A stretch of 64,000 bases of DNA, taken from Cupriavidus sp. WGlv3. Its GTDB lineage: Bacteria > Pseudomonadota > Gammaproteobacteria > Burkholderiales > Burkholderiaceae. This document shows positions 16,954 through 25,865 of the stretch, in pieces. The stretch is taken from NCBI RefSeq assembly GCF_023952475.1, contig NZ_JALHRX010000006.1, positions 124,001 to 188,000 of the forward strand. Direction: 5' to 3'. The notes below the pieces were generated by a model that did not search any database, was not told where the DNA came from, and saw nothing but the letters and a program-made list of their open reading frames with translations. The first letter of the stretch is position 1. The number at the start of each line of letters is the position of its first letter. The position numbers and the translations under genes were made by a program.

Positions 16954-16971
16954 ATCATTCTAAAGAATGAT
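16954..16971. promoter_or_regulatory. palindromic operator 2 of hipBA
   Basis: ATCATTCTAAAGAATGAT, identical half-sites to operator 1, 73 bases (about seven helical turns) further on and 20 bases before the hipB ATG. The spacing would let two HipB dimers sit on one DNA face. Confidence 0.75.
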
Positions 16972-16991
16972 TTTTCTCATTGACTAATTCC

Positions 16992-17279
16992 ATGTCATTA
17001 ATCTCCCAATGTCGCCAGTTGCGGGAAGCCAGGGGCAAGAGCCTTGGCGAACTCGGCCGGATCCTCGGCATGGCAGCGCAAAACCTGTCGGCCATCCTGC
17101 TCGGCAAGAAGGACAGCCGCGCTTCCACGCTGGAAGCGCTGGCCGCCGCGCTGGATGCGCAATGGGTCCTGGTGCCCAACGAGCGCCTCGCCGAAGTCCG
17201 CCAGGTGCTGGAAGGCAAGGGCAGCGGCCCCGACCGCGGCGCCCGCGCCGCGCTCGACATCTTCCTGGACAAGGAATGA
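16992..17279 (+). CDS. hipB: HipB-like XRE-family antitoxin
   Basis: A 95-residue helix-turn-helix protein: SLISQCRQLREARGKSLGEL, then LGRILGMAAQNLSAILLGKK, a Cro/C1-type DNA-binding domain, and a C-terminal acidic tail. Such antitoxins bind and silence HipA kinases and repress their own promoter, here probably through the two palindromes just upstream. The ATG at 16992 is chosen; a TTG at 16980 would add four residues. The stop overlaps the hipA ATG (ATGA), giving coupled translation, the standard arrangement of hipBA. Confidence 0.85.
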   Translation: MSLISQCRQLREARGKSLGELGRILGMAAQNLSAILLGKKDSRASTLEALAAALDAQWVLVPNERLAEVRQVLEGKGSGPDRGARAALDIFLDKE

Positions 17280-18595
17280 GCTACGCCCTGCATCCCCGCT
17301 TCCTGGAAGTCCGGCTATATGACCGGCTCTGCGGCTACCTGTGCGAGGCGGGCGGCAATGTCCGCTTCGTGCCCGCCGATGAATTCCGCGGCGACACCGA
17401 CCGCCCCACGCTGAGCCTGTCGATCACGGTGCCGACCGAAGCCGGCCGCCGCGCCACCGCCGAGGTACTGGACAACCCCTTCCATCCCGCGGTCTACAAC
17501 ACCGGCCATGAGTTGCCGCCTTACTTTGCCGGGCTGCTGCCCGAAGGCGAACTGCGCAAGCGGCTGGAAGCCACCCGCAGCCACCCCGAAGACAAGGACG
17601 ACTTCGGCATCCTGGCCTCGGCCGGCAACGACCTGCCCGGAGCCGTGGTGGTGCGGCCGGCGGACATCGGCGCCCTGCCCGCCTATGCCCGCGCCTATGG
17701 CGTGACCGGCGGCGCCGACAACCTGGAGATCGCCGTGGTCGAGGGCGCCACGCAAGGGGCCGCGTCGGTGTCCGGGGTGCAGAACAAGCTGGCGCTGTCG
17801 ACGGTGCAGGACGGCAAGCGCTACATGCTGCCGAGCCACGGCAAGCTGTCCGACATCATCGCCAAGCTGCCGGCCAGGAACGACGACGCGCAGGTGTTCA
17901 ACGAATCGGTCTCGATGCAGCTCGCGGCAGCCGCCGGCGTGCATGTGGCGGCCACGCGCGTGCTGCCCATGTCGACCATCGCGGTGGAGGGGCTGGCCGA
18001 GGCCCTGGGCGAAGACTTGCATTACCTGGCAGTCGACCGTTTCGACCGCACCCCGGCCGGGCGCGTGCATGCCGAGGACGGCTGCCAGATGCTGGGCCGG
18101 ATGCCGGCCCGCAAGTACGCCAGCATCGACGGCTACGTGCAGCTGGTGGCCACGCTGTACCGCCTGAGCCCGAGCGGAGTCGAGCATGTGCGGCAGTTCT
18201 TCCTGCGCCAGGCGGTCAATACGCTGATCGGCAACAGCGACGCGCACCTGAAGAACTTCTCGGTGATCTATCCCAACGGCGTGCTGCCGGTGCTGTCGCC
18301 GGCGTACGACATCGTCTGCGTGGCCGCGCTGCCCGGCTTTGCCTCGTACGGCCAGAACGTCGCCATCGACCGGCTGCAGCGCGAGGAAACCCTGGCCATG
18401 TACGAGGCGATCGCCGAGAAAGCCGGCGTGCCGCGACGCATCGCCACCGCCGCGGTCAGGGAAGCGGTGGCGCTGGCGCATGCCCGCTGGCCGCGCCTGC
18501 TGGACGAGCTCGACGCACCGCCTGCGATCCGCGAGGTCGTCACCGGGCGGCTGGCGACGCTGCCGCTGGCGCGCGCGGGGCGCTCGGGCCGATGA
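17276..18595 (+). CDS. hipA: HipA-like serine/threonine kinase toxin
   Basis: A 439-residue HipA-family kinase, which in E. coli phosphorylates glutamyl-tRNA synthetase and causes growth arrest and persistence. Key parts: HELPPYFAGLLPEGELRKRL (residues 78-97) of the N-terminal domain; the P-loop/autophosphorylation segment SVSGVQNKLAL (164-174); FNESVSMQLA (208-217); the catalytic loop GNSDAHLKNFS (319-329) with Asp322 and Asn327; and SPAYDIV (341-347) with the metal-binding Asp345. All catalytic residues are kept, so it should be active. Starts within the hipB stop codon. Target unknown. Confidence 0.9.
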   Translation: MSYALHPRFLEVRLYDRLCGYLCEAGGNVRFVPADEFRGDTDRPTLSLSITVPTEAGRRATAEVLDNPFHPAVYNTGHELPPYFAGLLPEGELRKRLEATRSHPEDKDDFGILASAGNDLPGAVVVRPADIGALPAYARAYGVTGGADNLEIAVVEGATQGAASVSGVQNKLALSTVQDGKRYMLPSHGKLSDIIAKLPARNDDAQVFNESVSMQLAAAAGVHVAATRVLPMSTIAVEGLAEALGEDLHYLAVDRFDRTPAGRVHAEDGCQMLGRMPARKYASIDGYVQLVATLYRLSPSGVEHVRQFFLRQAVNTLIGNSDAHLKNFSVIYPNGVLPVLSPAYDIVCVAALPGFASYGQNVAIDRLQREETLAMYEAIAEKAGVPRRIATAAVREAVALAHARWPRLLDELDAPPAIREVVTGRLATLPLARAGRSGR

Positions 18596-18670
18596 GTGCC
18601 CGCGCCGCGTAGCGGCACCGAAAGCATCGCCATCGCGGATAATGCGCCATCCACCCATTCACCACGTCCC

Positions 18671-19579
18671 ATGTCCGCCAGCAGCCCCAGCACCCGACGC
18701 ATCGACTGGACCACCCTGTTCCTGCTGACCTTTCCGCCGCTGAGCTGGGCCGGCAATGCCATCGTGGGCCGGCTTGCCGCCGGCACGGTGCCGCCGGTCA
18801 CGCTGAACTGGGTGCGCTGGGTGCTGGCCGGCATGCTGCTGGCACCGTTTGCCTGGCGCGGCGTGGTCGAGCACCGCGCGGTGCTGCGCCGGCACGCGGG
18901 CGTGATCACCGCCATGGGCATCCTGTCGATCGCCAGCTATAACGCGCTGCAGTACCTGGCGCTGACCACCTCGACGCCGATCAACGTGACCCTGATCGGC
19001 GCCTCCACGCCGCTGTTTCTGATCGTGATCGGCGCGCTGTGCTTCGGCGAGCGGGTCCGGCCCTGGCATGTCGCCGGCGCGCTGCTGTGCATGGTCGGCG
19101 TGACCTTCGTGCTGGTGCGCGGCGAACTGGCGCGGCTGGCGCAGCTGGACCTGGTGCCGGGCGACCTGTTCATGCTGGCGGCCACCATCGCCTGGAGCGC
19201 CTACACCTGGCTGCTGCGCAAGCAGCGCCCCGCGCTGCCGCTGCCGGTACTGCTGTTCGCGCAGATCGTCACCGGCGTGCTGGCCAGCGCGCCGGTGACG
19301 GCATGGGAACTGCTGACGCTGGAGCAGCCGCTGCAATGGAACGGCAAGGTCGCGGGCATCCTGCTCTATGTCGCGACCATCCCGTCGCTGCTGGCCTACT
19401 TTGCCTGGGACCGCGCCATCGCGCGCGCGGGCGCGCAGCTGCCGGTGTTCTTCATCACGCTGACGCCGGTCTTCGCCGCGCTGCTGTCGACGGTGCTGCT
19501 GGGCGACTGGCCGCGCTGGTACCACGGCGTCGGGCTGGCCGCGATCGCGGCCGGGATCTGGCTGGCGCAGCGGCGCTGA
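18671..19579 (+). CDS. EamA/DMT-superfamily transporter
   Basis: A 302-residue integral membrane protein with ten hydrophobic segments in two homologous EamA halves. Recognisable parts are FPPLSWAGNAIVGRL at the N terminus, ALTTSTPINVTLIGASTPLF ending the first half, and PVFFITLTPVFAALLSTVLLG near the C terminus. DMT proteins of this class export metabolites or amino acids across the inner membrane; the substrate cannot be told. It follows hipA by 75 bases but has no functional link with it and ends 28 bases from the convergent aldehyde oxidase operon. Confidence 0.8.
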   Translation: MSASSPSTRRIDWTTLFLLTFPPLSWAGNAIVGRLAAGTVPPVTLNWVRWVLAGMLLAPFAWRGVVEHRAVLRRHAGVITAMGILSIASYNALQYLALTTSTPINVTLIGASTPLFLIVIGALCFGERVRPWHVAGALLCMVGVTFVLVRGELARLAQLDLVPGDLFMLAATIAWSAYTWLLRKQRPALPLPVLLFAQIVTGVLASAPVTAWELLTLEQPLQWNGKVAGILLYVATIPSLLAYFAWDRAIARAGAQLPVFFITLTPVFAALLSTVLLGDWPRWYHGVGLAAIAAGIWLAQRR

Positions 19580-19607
19580 CGCGACGGGCTCCGCTCAGCG
19601 CGCCCCC

Positions 19608-21887
19608 TCAGCGCGCCATGACCTTGTCCGGCGTCATCGGCGTGCTGCGCAGCCGCCTGCCGGTGGCGTGATAGATCGCATTGCTGATCGCGGCGGCAAC
19701 GCCCACCAGCCCGATTTCGCCCACGCCCTTGGCGCCCAGGCTGCTGACCACGCGGTCGTCCTCGTCGACGAAGATCACGTCGAGGTCCTGGATATCGGCA
19801 TGCGAGGCGATGTGGTACTCGGCGATATTGCGGTTCATGAAGCGGCCGAGCGCATGGTCGCTGTGCGTTTCCTCGTGCAGCGCCTGGCCGATGCCCCACA
19901 CCATGCCGCCCAGGATCTGGCTGCGCGCGGTCCTGGGGTTGATGATGCGGCCCGCCGCCACCGCGCTGACCACGCGCGTCACACGCACGGTGCCCAGCGC
20001 CTCGTCGACGCGCACCTCGCAGAACACGGCGGAGTGCGCGGCGCGCGTGTACTGCTTCTGTTTGAAGATATTGGGCAATTGCAGGAACGATGCCTCGATC
20101 TGCTGGCGCCGGGTCGCTGCCAGGATGCCGGTCAGCGGCAACGACACGCCGGGGCTGGCGCGCAGGCTGACCCGGCCGTGCTCGAACACCAGGTCCTCGT
20201 AGCGCGCCCGCTCGAAGCCGGCACCCTGCATGCGCCGCGCCATGTGCCACAGCATCCGGCGCAGCTTGTCGCACACGCCGTCGACCGCACTGCCGACCGT
20301 GGCCACATGCGCCGAGCCGCCCTCGACGGGCGCCACCGGCAGCTCCGAATCGCCCAGCACGAACGTCACCTGCTCCAGCGGCAGGCCCAGCGACGCGGCG
20401 GCGATCTGGCTCATCACCGTCAGCGTGCCGGTGCCGATGTCGGTGGCGGCGCTGGCCACCTCGAGCCGGCCATCGGCGCGGAACACCGCGCGGGCACGGC
20501 TGAACATCTGCAGCGCATCCCAGGTGCCGCTGGCCATGCCCCAGCCGATCAGCTCGTGGCCATCGCGCATCGCACGCGGCTGCGGCGGCCGCCCGGCCCA
20601 GCCGAACCGTTGCGCGGCCTGCGTGTAGCATTCCCGCAGCGCCTTGCTCGAGAACGGCAGGCCGCTGGCACCGTCGCGCTCGGCGTAGTTTTTCAGTCGC
20701 AGCGCCAGCGGGTCCATCCCCACCGCATAGGACAACTCATCCATCGCCACCTCGATCGCATGCACGCCGTGCGCGGCGCCCGGCGCGCGCATGTCGGCCG
20801 GCGTGGGCTGGTCCAGGTCGACCAGTTGATAGTCCTGCCGGCTGTTCTCGGACGCATAGAGCTGCGTGGACCAGTTGACCACCACTTCGACGTAGTGCTC
20901 CATGCGCGAGGTCTCGGCCACCGCTTCATGGATCAGGCTCACCAGCCTGCCATCGGCGTCGGCGCCCAGCCGCACCCGCTGCCAGGTCTCGGGCCGGTGG
21001 CAGAAGGTGAACATCTGCGGCCGCGTCAGCACCACGCGCACCGAGCGTTCCAGCGCCAGCGCCGCCATCACCGCCAGGATCAGCTGGTACTGCGGACGCA
21101 GCCCCGAGCCGAAGGCGCCGCCTACGTATTCATTGCGCACCGTGACCTTGCGCTTGGGCAGCCCGAACACCCGCGACACCATCCAGCGCGAGTTCTGCGA
21201 GCCCTGGGTCTTGTCGTAGATGGTCAGGTGGCCGTCGCCGCCGCGGATCACCGTGGTGGCGTGCATCTCCATCGGGTTGTGGTGTTCCACGCCGCTGTAG
21301 AACTCGGCGTCGACCTGAAAAGCCGCGCGCGCGAAAGCGGCGTCGGCGTCGCCGCGCGCCTTGGGCGGGCTGGAATAGCCCGCCTTCAAGCGCATCGGCT
21401 TGCCGGCGCGGCCGAGGTGGTCCAGCAGGCTGGTCTCGTGCTGCCACGCCTGGTAGCGCACGCGCACCAGCGTGGCGGCATGGCGCGCCGCCTCGAAGGT
21501 CTCGGCCACCACCAGCGCGACCGGCTGGCCGCTGTACCAGATGCGCGCGTCGTGCAGCGGCTTGAACGGCGAACCGGCGGGCGCGACCATGTCCTTGTAG
21601 AACAGGTCGAGCGAACGCATGCGCGGGCGGCGCTCATGGGTCAGCACGTCAAGCACGCCCGGCACCGCCAGCGCCGCGCTGCAATCGATCGACACGATGC
21701 GTCCGCGCGCAATGGTGCTGTTCACCACCACACCATGCGCAAGGTCGAAGGCCGGATGCTCGGCGGCATAGCGCGCCGTGCCGGTGACCTTGGCCACGCC
21801 ATCGAGGCGCGGGACCGGCGTACCGATGCCGACCGGCCCCGTGCCGGGCCGTGCGCGCGGCGTACATTGCGGGATCGGATCGTTCAT
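19608..21887 (-). CDS. paoC: molybdenum-binding large subunit of a PaoC-like aldehyde oxidase
   Basis: A 759-residue molybdopterin subunit of the xanthine oxidase family. It opens with VPRLDGVAKVTGTARYAAEH as in PaoC/YagR, has the VGGAFGSGL loop that contacts the cofactor, and near the C terminus GAKGVGEIG with the catalytic Glu724. The family oxidises aldehydes or N-heterocycles with water as the oxygen source. The ATG at 21885-21887 overlaps the stop of the FAD subunit (ATGA). It is the last gene of a three-gene operon in the order FeS, FAD, Mo. The XdhC-like chaperone PaoD, usually linked in E. coli, is not in this window. Confidence 0.85.
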   Translation of the reverse strand: MNDPIPQCTPRARPGTGPVGIGTPVPRLDGVAKVTGTARYAAEHPAFDLAHGVVVNSTIARGRIVSIDCSAALAVPGVLDVLTHERRPRMRSLDLFYKDMVAPAGSPFKPLHDARIWYSGQPVALVVAETFEAARHAATLVRVRYQAWQHETSLLDHLGRAGKPMRLKAGYSSPPKARGDADAAFARAAFQVDAEFYSGVEHHNPMEMHATTVIRGGDGHLTIYDKTQGSQNSRWMVSRVFGLPKRKVTVRNEYVGGAFGSGLRPQYQLILAVMAALALERSVRVVLTRPQMFTFCHRPETWQRVRLGADADGRLVSLIHEAVAETSRMEHYVEVVVNWSTQLYASENSRQDYQLVDLDQPTPADMRAPGAAHGVHAIEVAMDELSYAVGMDPLALRLKNYAERDGASGLPFSSKALRECYTQAAQRFGWAGRPPQPRAMRDGHELIGWGMASGTWDALQMFSRARAVFRADGRLEVASAATDIGTGTLTVMSQIAAASLGLPLEQVTFVLGDSELPVAPVEGGSAHVATVGSAVDGVCDKLRRMLWHMARRMQGAGFERARYEDLVFEHGRVSLRASPGVSLPLTGILAATRRQQIEASFLQLPNIFKQKQYTRAAHSAVFCEVRVDEALGTVRVTRVVSAVAAGRIINPRTARSQILGGMVWGIGQALHEETHSDHALGRFMNRNIAEYHIASHADIQDLDVIFVDEDDRVVSSLGAKGVGEIGLVGVAAAISNAIYHATGRRLRSTPMTPDKVMAR

Positions 21888-22984
21888 GGCTGCTCCTCCT
21901 CGCTGAAGGCGTCTTCGCCGGTATTGCTCAGCACGCCGGCGACCGCCATTTCCAGCGCGCGCACGATCGCGCGCTCGGCCAGCGCAATCTTGAAGCTGTT
22001 GCCGGGCAGGCTCTCGGGCACGGCCGGGCCGCCCCAGGCGCGCGCATCGCGCAGCAGGAAGCGGGCCACGGAGGCAAAGTGCTCGGCGGTGGCGGGCCGG
22101 CCCTGCAGGCGCGCCTCTGCCTCGGGATCACGCCACGGCTTGTGGGCCACGCCGCCCAGTGCCAGCCGCGCGGCGCAAACGGTGCCATCGTCGGCAAGGT
22201 CCAGCGCGGCAGCCACCGACACCAGCGCGAACGCAAACGACGCGCGCTCGCGGAGCTTCAGGTAGCAGGCATGGCGCGCGAACTCGGCGGCGGGCGGCAG
22301 CACGATGTGGGTGATCAGTTCATCCGGGCGCAGCGTGGTGTCGATGTGCGGGCGGTCCTCGGGCAGCCGATGGAATTCATGGAACGGAATCTCGCGGCGG
22401 CCGCTGGCCGATGCCACGTGCACCACCGCGCCCAGCGCCGCCAGTGCCACGCACATGTCGGAGGGATGGGTGGCGACGCAATGCTCGCTCGCGCCCAGGA
22501 TGGCATGCTGGCGCGCCAGCCCGGTCGCCGCCGGGCAGCCGCTGCCGGGCTCGCGCTTGTTGCAGGGCACGCCCGGATCATAGAAGTAATAGCAGCGCGT
22601 GCGCTGCAGCAGGTTGCCGCCGTTGGTCGCCATATTGCGGATCTGCGCCGAGGCCCCGGCCAGGATCGCCGCGCGCAGCAGCGGATACTGCGCGCGCACC
22701 AGCGGGTGCTGCGCGGTATCGGCATTGCTGGCCAGCGCGCCGAGCCTGAGCCCGCCATCCGCCGTGGCCTCGATCATCCGCAGCGGCAGTTGCCTGACAT
22801 CGACCAGCGTGGCCGGATGCATCAGGCCGCCCTTCACCAGGTCGATCAGGTTGGTGCCGGAGGCGAGGAAGTGCGGCGCGTGGTCGTCGCCAAGGCTTGG
22901 CTCGCCGGCGTCCCGCTGCGCCGCGGCGATCGATTGCAGCGCCGCTTCCACCGTGGCCGCGCGCTCATAGCGGAACGGGTTCAT
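21884..22984 (-). CDS. paoB: FAD-binding subunit of a PaoB-like aldehyde oxidase
   Basis: A 366-residue FAD subunit. The FAD-binding motifs are ASGTNLIDLVKGG (41-53) and RNMATNGGNLLQRTRC (116-131). Between them and SEHCVATHPSDM is an insertion with Cys131, Cys141 and Cys150 (CNKREPGSGC), the hallmark of PaoB, where such cysteines hold an extra [4Fe-4S] cluster absent from ordinary xanthine dehydrogenases. The C-terminal CO-dehydrogenase flavoprotein domain has ALGGVAHKPWRD. The ATG at 22982-22984 overlaps the stop of the FeS subunit gene. Passes electrons between the FeS clusters and the final acceptor. Confidence 0.87.
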   Translation of the reverse strand: MNPFRYERAATVEAALQSIAAAQRDAGEPSLGDDHAPHFLASGTNLIDLVKGGLMHPATLVDVRQLPLRMIEATADGGLRLGALASNADTAQHPLVRAQYPLLRAAILAGASAQIRNMATNGGNLLQRTRCYYFYDPGVPCNKREPGSGCPAATGLARQHAILGASEHCVATHPSDMCVALAALGAVVHVASASGRREIPFHEFHRLPEDRPHIDTTLRPDELITHIVLPPAAEFARHACYLKLRERASFAFALVSVAAALDLADDGTVCAARLALGGVAHKPWRDPEAEARLQGRPATAEHFASVARFLLRDARAWGGPAVPESLPGNSFKIALAERAIVRALEMAVAGVLSNTGEDAFSEEEQP

Positions 22985-23523
22985 GATGGCTCCTGGTCGC
23001 GGTCGGTCAGCCCGGCGACTTCGGCGATCGCCTCGACGATCTGCGCATACGCGCCGCAGCGGCACAGGTTGCCGCTCATGCGCTCGCGGATCTCCTGCCG
23101 GCTTGCCGGCGGATGCTCGTTCAGCAGGCCCACCGCCGAGCACAGCTGTCCCGGCGTGCAATAGCCGCACTGGAACGCGTCGTGGTCGATAAAGGCCTGC
23201 TGCAGCGGATGCAGCGCGCCCGTGTCGCGCTCGGCCAGCCCCTCCACGGTGGTGATGTCGGCGCCGTCATAGGACACCGCCAGGCACAGGCACGACTTGA
23301 TGCGCCTGCCGCCGACCAGCACCGTGCAGGCGCCGCATTGGCCGTGGTCGCAGCCCTTCTTGGTGCCGGTGAGTTGCAGTTGCTCGCGCAGCAGGTCCAG
23401 CAGGATTACCCACGGGGCCAGCAGCAGTTCATGGGTGATGCCGTTGATGTGCAGCGTGGTGGGGATCTGTTGCAGTGCGCCGGCCTGGGATGCCGGGGGA
23501 GCAAGCGGGTCTTCCAGTGCCAT
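22981..23523 (-). CDS. paoA: [2Fe-2S] subunit of a PaoA-like aldehyde oxidase
   Basis: A 180-residue ferredoxin-type subunit with two [2Fe-2S] sites: CDHGQCGACTVLV plus Cys78 for the plant-ferredoxin cluster (Cys58, 63, 66, 78) and CGYCTPG...LCRCG (Cys119, 122, 154, 156) for the second. Unlike E. coli PaoA no twin-arginine signal is seen, so the complex is probably cytoplasmic. GGAG seven bases before the ATG at 23523 supports this start; an in-frame ATG at 23580 would add 19 residues. First gene of the pao-like operon. Confidence 0.87.
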   Translation of the reverse strand: MALEDPLAPPASQAGALQQIPTTLHINGITHELLLAPWVILLDLLREQLQLTGTKKGCDHGQCGACTVLVGGRRIKSCLCLAVSYDGADITTVEGLAERDTGALHPLQQAFIDHDAFQCGYCTPGQLCSAVGLLNEHPPASRQEIRERMSGNLCRCGAYAQIVEAIAEVAGLTDRDQEPS

Positions 23524-23681
23524 GGGCGCCTCCGCTGGGTCACGTTCGTGGGGGAATGGAACGAAGGCAGCAAGCGTCATGCCATCAGGCTTCGCCGGCT
23601 TCACCACGTTGCATCGGATGAGCGGCGTGTACCGCTGCGTCGGCCGGCTTTGCACATATTGCCGCCGGCGCCTTGCACGAA

Positions 23682-24713
23682 TTACGCAGTGTCGCCGGCT
23701 TCCCCTGTGGCCTTGCCCTGGCTGGCGCGCCTGAACCGCGTTGGCGCATGCCCGGTCCAGCGCTGGAAGGCACGGCGAAAGGCTTCCTCGCTGGCAAAGC
23801 CAAGCTGCTCGGCGATCCTGCCGACGCTCCAGGAGGTGGTGCGCAAGCATTGCTCGGCGTATTCCTGCAGGCTGTGCTCGCGCAATTGCCGGTAGCTGCT
23901 GCCGTCCGCCGCGAGCCGGCGGCGCAGCGTCGGTTCGCTGACATCGAAGCGCACTGCCAGCTCTGCCAGCGTCGGCAGCCGCGCGCCATGCACCAGCGCC
24001 GCGTGCAGCGTGCCGCGCACTTGCTGGCTCAGCGACACCACTTCGACCGGCGCCCCGACCATCCGGTAAGGCAGGTCCTTCAGGAAAGCCTGAAGCTCCG
24101 CGGCCTGGCGCACCACCGGCCGGTCGAGCAAGGCCTGGTCGAACTCGAAGCCGTAGGCCGGGTTGCCGGACGTCACCGGCGCATGGAACAGGCCGAGGAA
24201 CGGCAAGGCGTCCTCGCGCCGCGAGTGCGCCAGGCTGACACCGGTCGGGCGTATCGGCTGGCCCACCAGCCAGCCGAACAGCAGCAGGTAGAAAAACAGC
24301 CCGGTCAGGTCTACCAGGCAGGCGGCCGACGATTTCACCCGCCGCAGCGAATCCATCTGAAAGACCGCCTGGCCCGCGCGCTCGCCCAGGCTGAGCGCGC
24401 CGGCGCGCGGATACAGCATTGCGCAGAAATCGGCCGCGCAGTGGATCGCCTCGCGCAGTGTCTGGCAACTCAACACGCAGCGGCACAGCAAATCCACTTC
24501 CTGCTTGCACATGGGCGGGTGGCCGTCACCTTTGGCGACCAGCGCTTCCAGCCGCTCGATCGCGGCGCGATAGAGCGCGGTGAACTGTGCCGGCCGCGGC
24601 GGTTCGACGGCGGCAGCCGGGACCTCGACGCCCTGCCGCTTCAGCTCGTCCAGCAAGCGCTGCACCATGCCGTGCGGAACAGGGACGGGACTCCCCGGGA
24701 TGTGGGCGTTCAT
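23682..24713 (-). CDS. AraC-family regulator with arabinose-binding-type N-terminal domain
   Basis: A 343-residue regulator. The long N-terminal part (residues about 60-240) matches the Arabinose_bd class found in OruR/ArgR-type AraC proteins, with AIHCAADFCAMLYPRAGALS and NPAYGFEFDQALLDRPVVR. The C-terminal HTH has SEPTLRRRLAADGSSYRQLR and RIAEQLGFASEEAFRRAFQRWTGHAP. It lies 158 bases upstream of the pao-like operon on the same strand and is divergent from the Dabb/SDR/MDR cluster, so it could control either. The start is uncertain: no strong ribosome site precedes 24713, and the frame is open upstream. Confidence 0.8.
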   Translation of the reverse strand: MNAHIPGSPVPVPHGMVQRLLDELKRQGVEVPAAAVEPPRPAQFTALYRAAIERLEALVAKGDGHPPMCKQEVDLLCRCVLSCQTLREAIHCAADFCAMLYPRAGALSLGERAGQAVFQMDSLRRVKSSAACLVDLTGLFFYLLLFGWLVGQPIRPTGVSLAHSRREDALPFLGLFHAPVTSGNPAYGFEFDQALLDRPVVRQAAELQAFLKDLPYRMVGAPVEVVSLSQQVRGTLHAALVHGARLPTLAELAVRFDVSEPTLRRRLAADGSSYRQLREHSLQEYAEQCLRTTSWSVGRIAEQLGFASEEAFRRAFQRWTGHAPTRFRRASQGKATGEAGDTA

Positions 24714-24871
24714 GGGCGCTGGTCGTGATTGCTTCGGTAGCGGTGATTGATCGTCCGGGTAGGGGTGCGTGGCCAACGGGCCTTCCATAATCGTCCCGGC
24801 GGCCATGGAGGTTGCCATGCGCGCAACGCCATGCCTATACGGGACAACCCATGAGAGGACGCCACTCAGCC

Positions 24872-25216
24872 ATGATCCACCTACTCGATGAAATCGTGCT
24901 CGCGCCCGGCCAGCTGCCCGCGGTGCTTGACCTGCTGGAATCCCGCTACCTGCCAGGCAGCGCCGCCAGGGGCCTGACGCTGCTGCAGCGCTGGGTGTCG
25001 CCACCCGTGGCGCTGCAAGATGCGCCCAATACGTTGTGGCTGCTGTGGCAAGTGCCGGATGCGCCAGCCTATTACGCCATGCGCGCCGGCATTGACGGTC
25101 CCGCCCTCGCCTTCTGGTCGACGGTCGGCTCCCTGTGCCAATCCCGCCGCCGCCATGTAATGGCCGCCGCAACAAACGTGCTGCCGCAGCCGAAGGAGCA
25201 TTGCGATGCGCCTTGA
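24872..25216 (+). CDS. small alpha/beta-barrel (NIPSNAP/Dabb-like) protein
   Basis: A 114-residue protein, MIHLLDEIVLAPGQLPAVLD at the start, then TLWLLWQVPDAPAYYAMRAG, a dimeric ferredoxin-like alpha/beta-barrel pattern of the NIPSNAP/Dabb type. GAGGAC about 12 bases upstream supports 24872; an ATG at 24851 is an alternative. The 3' end overlaps the next gene by 11 bases. First gene of a four-gene run with a second Dabb-like protein, an SDR and a quinone oxidoreductase-like enzyme, so a role in binding or rearranging a hydrophobic intermediate is plausible. Confidence 0.6.
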   Translation: MIHLLDEIVLAPGQLPAVLDLLESRYLPGSAARGLTLLQRWVSPPVALQDAPNTLWLLWQVPDAPAYYAMRAGIDGPALAFWSTVGSLCQSRRRHVMAAATNVLPQPKEHCDAP

Positions 25217-25865
25217 GACTGCGCAACTGCGCTTGCACGCCGCCATTTGCGACGGGATGCCCGACCCCGAGCCAGCCCTGCTCGACCGCATTGAAAGGCT
25301 GCCCGGCCTGCACCGGGTGGCGCTCGGCCGCAACCTGACGGGAAGCTGGGGCGCCGGCGACTACACGCTCGATCTGCAATTCAAGACCGGCTCGTCCGGC
25401 GCACAGGCCGAAGCCGCCGGCCTCGCGGCGGCGCTGGACGGCATCGCAACGGCCGATCACGTCGCCTATCGCGCGATCGCGGGCGGCATGCGTGCGCCGC
25501 ACCTGCGTGACGGCATCTGGCGCACGCTGATGTTCCGGGTTCGCCCTGAAGCGCCGCCCTGGCAGGTACACGCGCTGGAGCACGATCTGCTGCGGATGCC
25601 GGCGTACATGCCCCACATCGGCAACTGGCGGCTGGCCCGCGTGTTGTCGCCCGGCACATGGACCCATGTCTGGCAGCAGGAATTCGCCGGCACGGACGAC
25701 CTGCTGGGCGAATACCTGATGCACCCGTTCCATTGGGGACGGGTAGACCGCTGGTTCGACCCGGAGTTTCCGGAATGGACGGTCGAGGCGATCTCCCATG
25801 CCTTCTGCCCGCTCGCGACCAGCCTGATTGTCAGCCACAACCATAAGGAGGAAACCGCATCATGA
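25206..25865 (+). CDS. double Dabb-domain (stress-response alpha/beta-barrel) protein
   Basis: A 219-residue protein that seems to hold two ferredoxin-like alpha/beta-barrel halves. The clearest is residues about 140-205: GTWTHVWQQEFAGTDDLLGE followed by YLMHPFHWGRVDRWFDPEF, matching the Dabb pattern in which a conserved HPxH segment precedes the last helix. An earlier half (RTLMFRVRPEAPPWQVHALE) is weaker. Overlaps both neighbours, so it is part of the SDR operon. Dabb proteins include cyclases and small hydrolase-like enzymes; activity here is unknown. Confidence 0.65.
   Translation: MRLETAQLRLHAAICDGMPDPEPALLDRIERLPGLHRVALGRNLTGSWGAGDYTLDLQFKTGSSGAQAEAAGLAAALDGIATADHVAYRAIAGGMRAPHLRDGIWRTLMFRVRPEAPPWQVHALEHDLLRMPAYMPHIGNWRLARVLSPGTWTHVWQQEFAGTDDLLGEYLMHPFHWGRVDRWFDPEFPEWTVEAISHAFCPLATSLIVSHNHKEETAS

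Larger units (their letters stand above)
16691..16991. other. divergent control region between imuA and hipB
   Basis: About 300 bases without a gene. The imuA side carries the LexA box (16744-16759), the hipB side two 18-bp palindromes (16881-16898, 16954-16971) and a half-site GAATGAC at 16922-16928. Both operons face outward from this AT-rich region. Confidence 0.7.

Noticed and set aside
19668-22265. 865-codon open frame antisense to the aldehyde oxidase operon
   Set aside because: It crosses two genes of the sense strand and has shadow-type composition.
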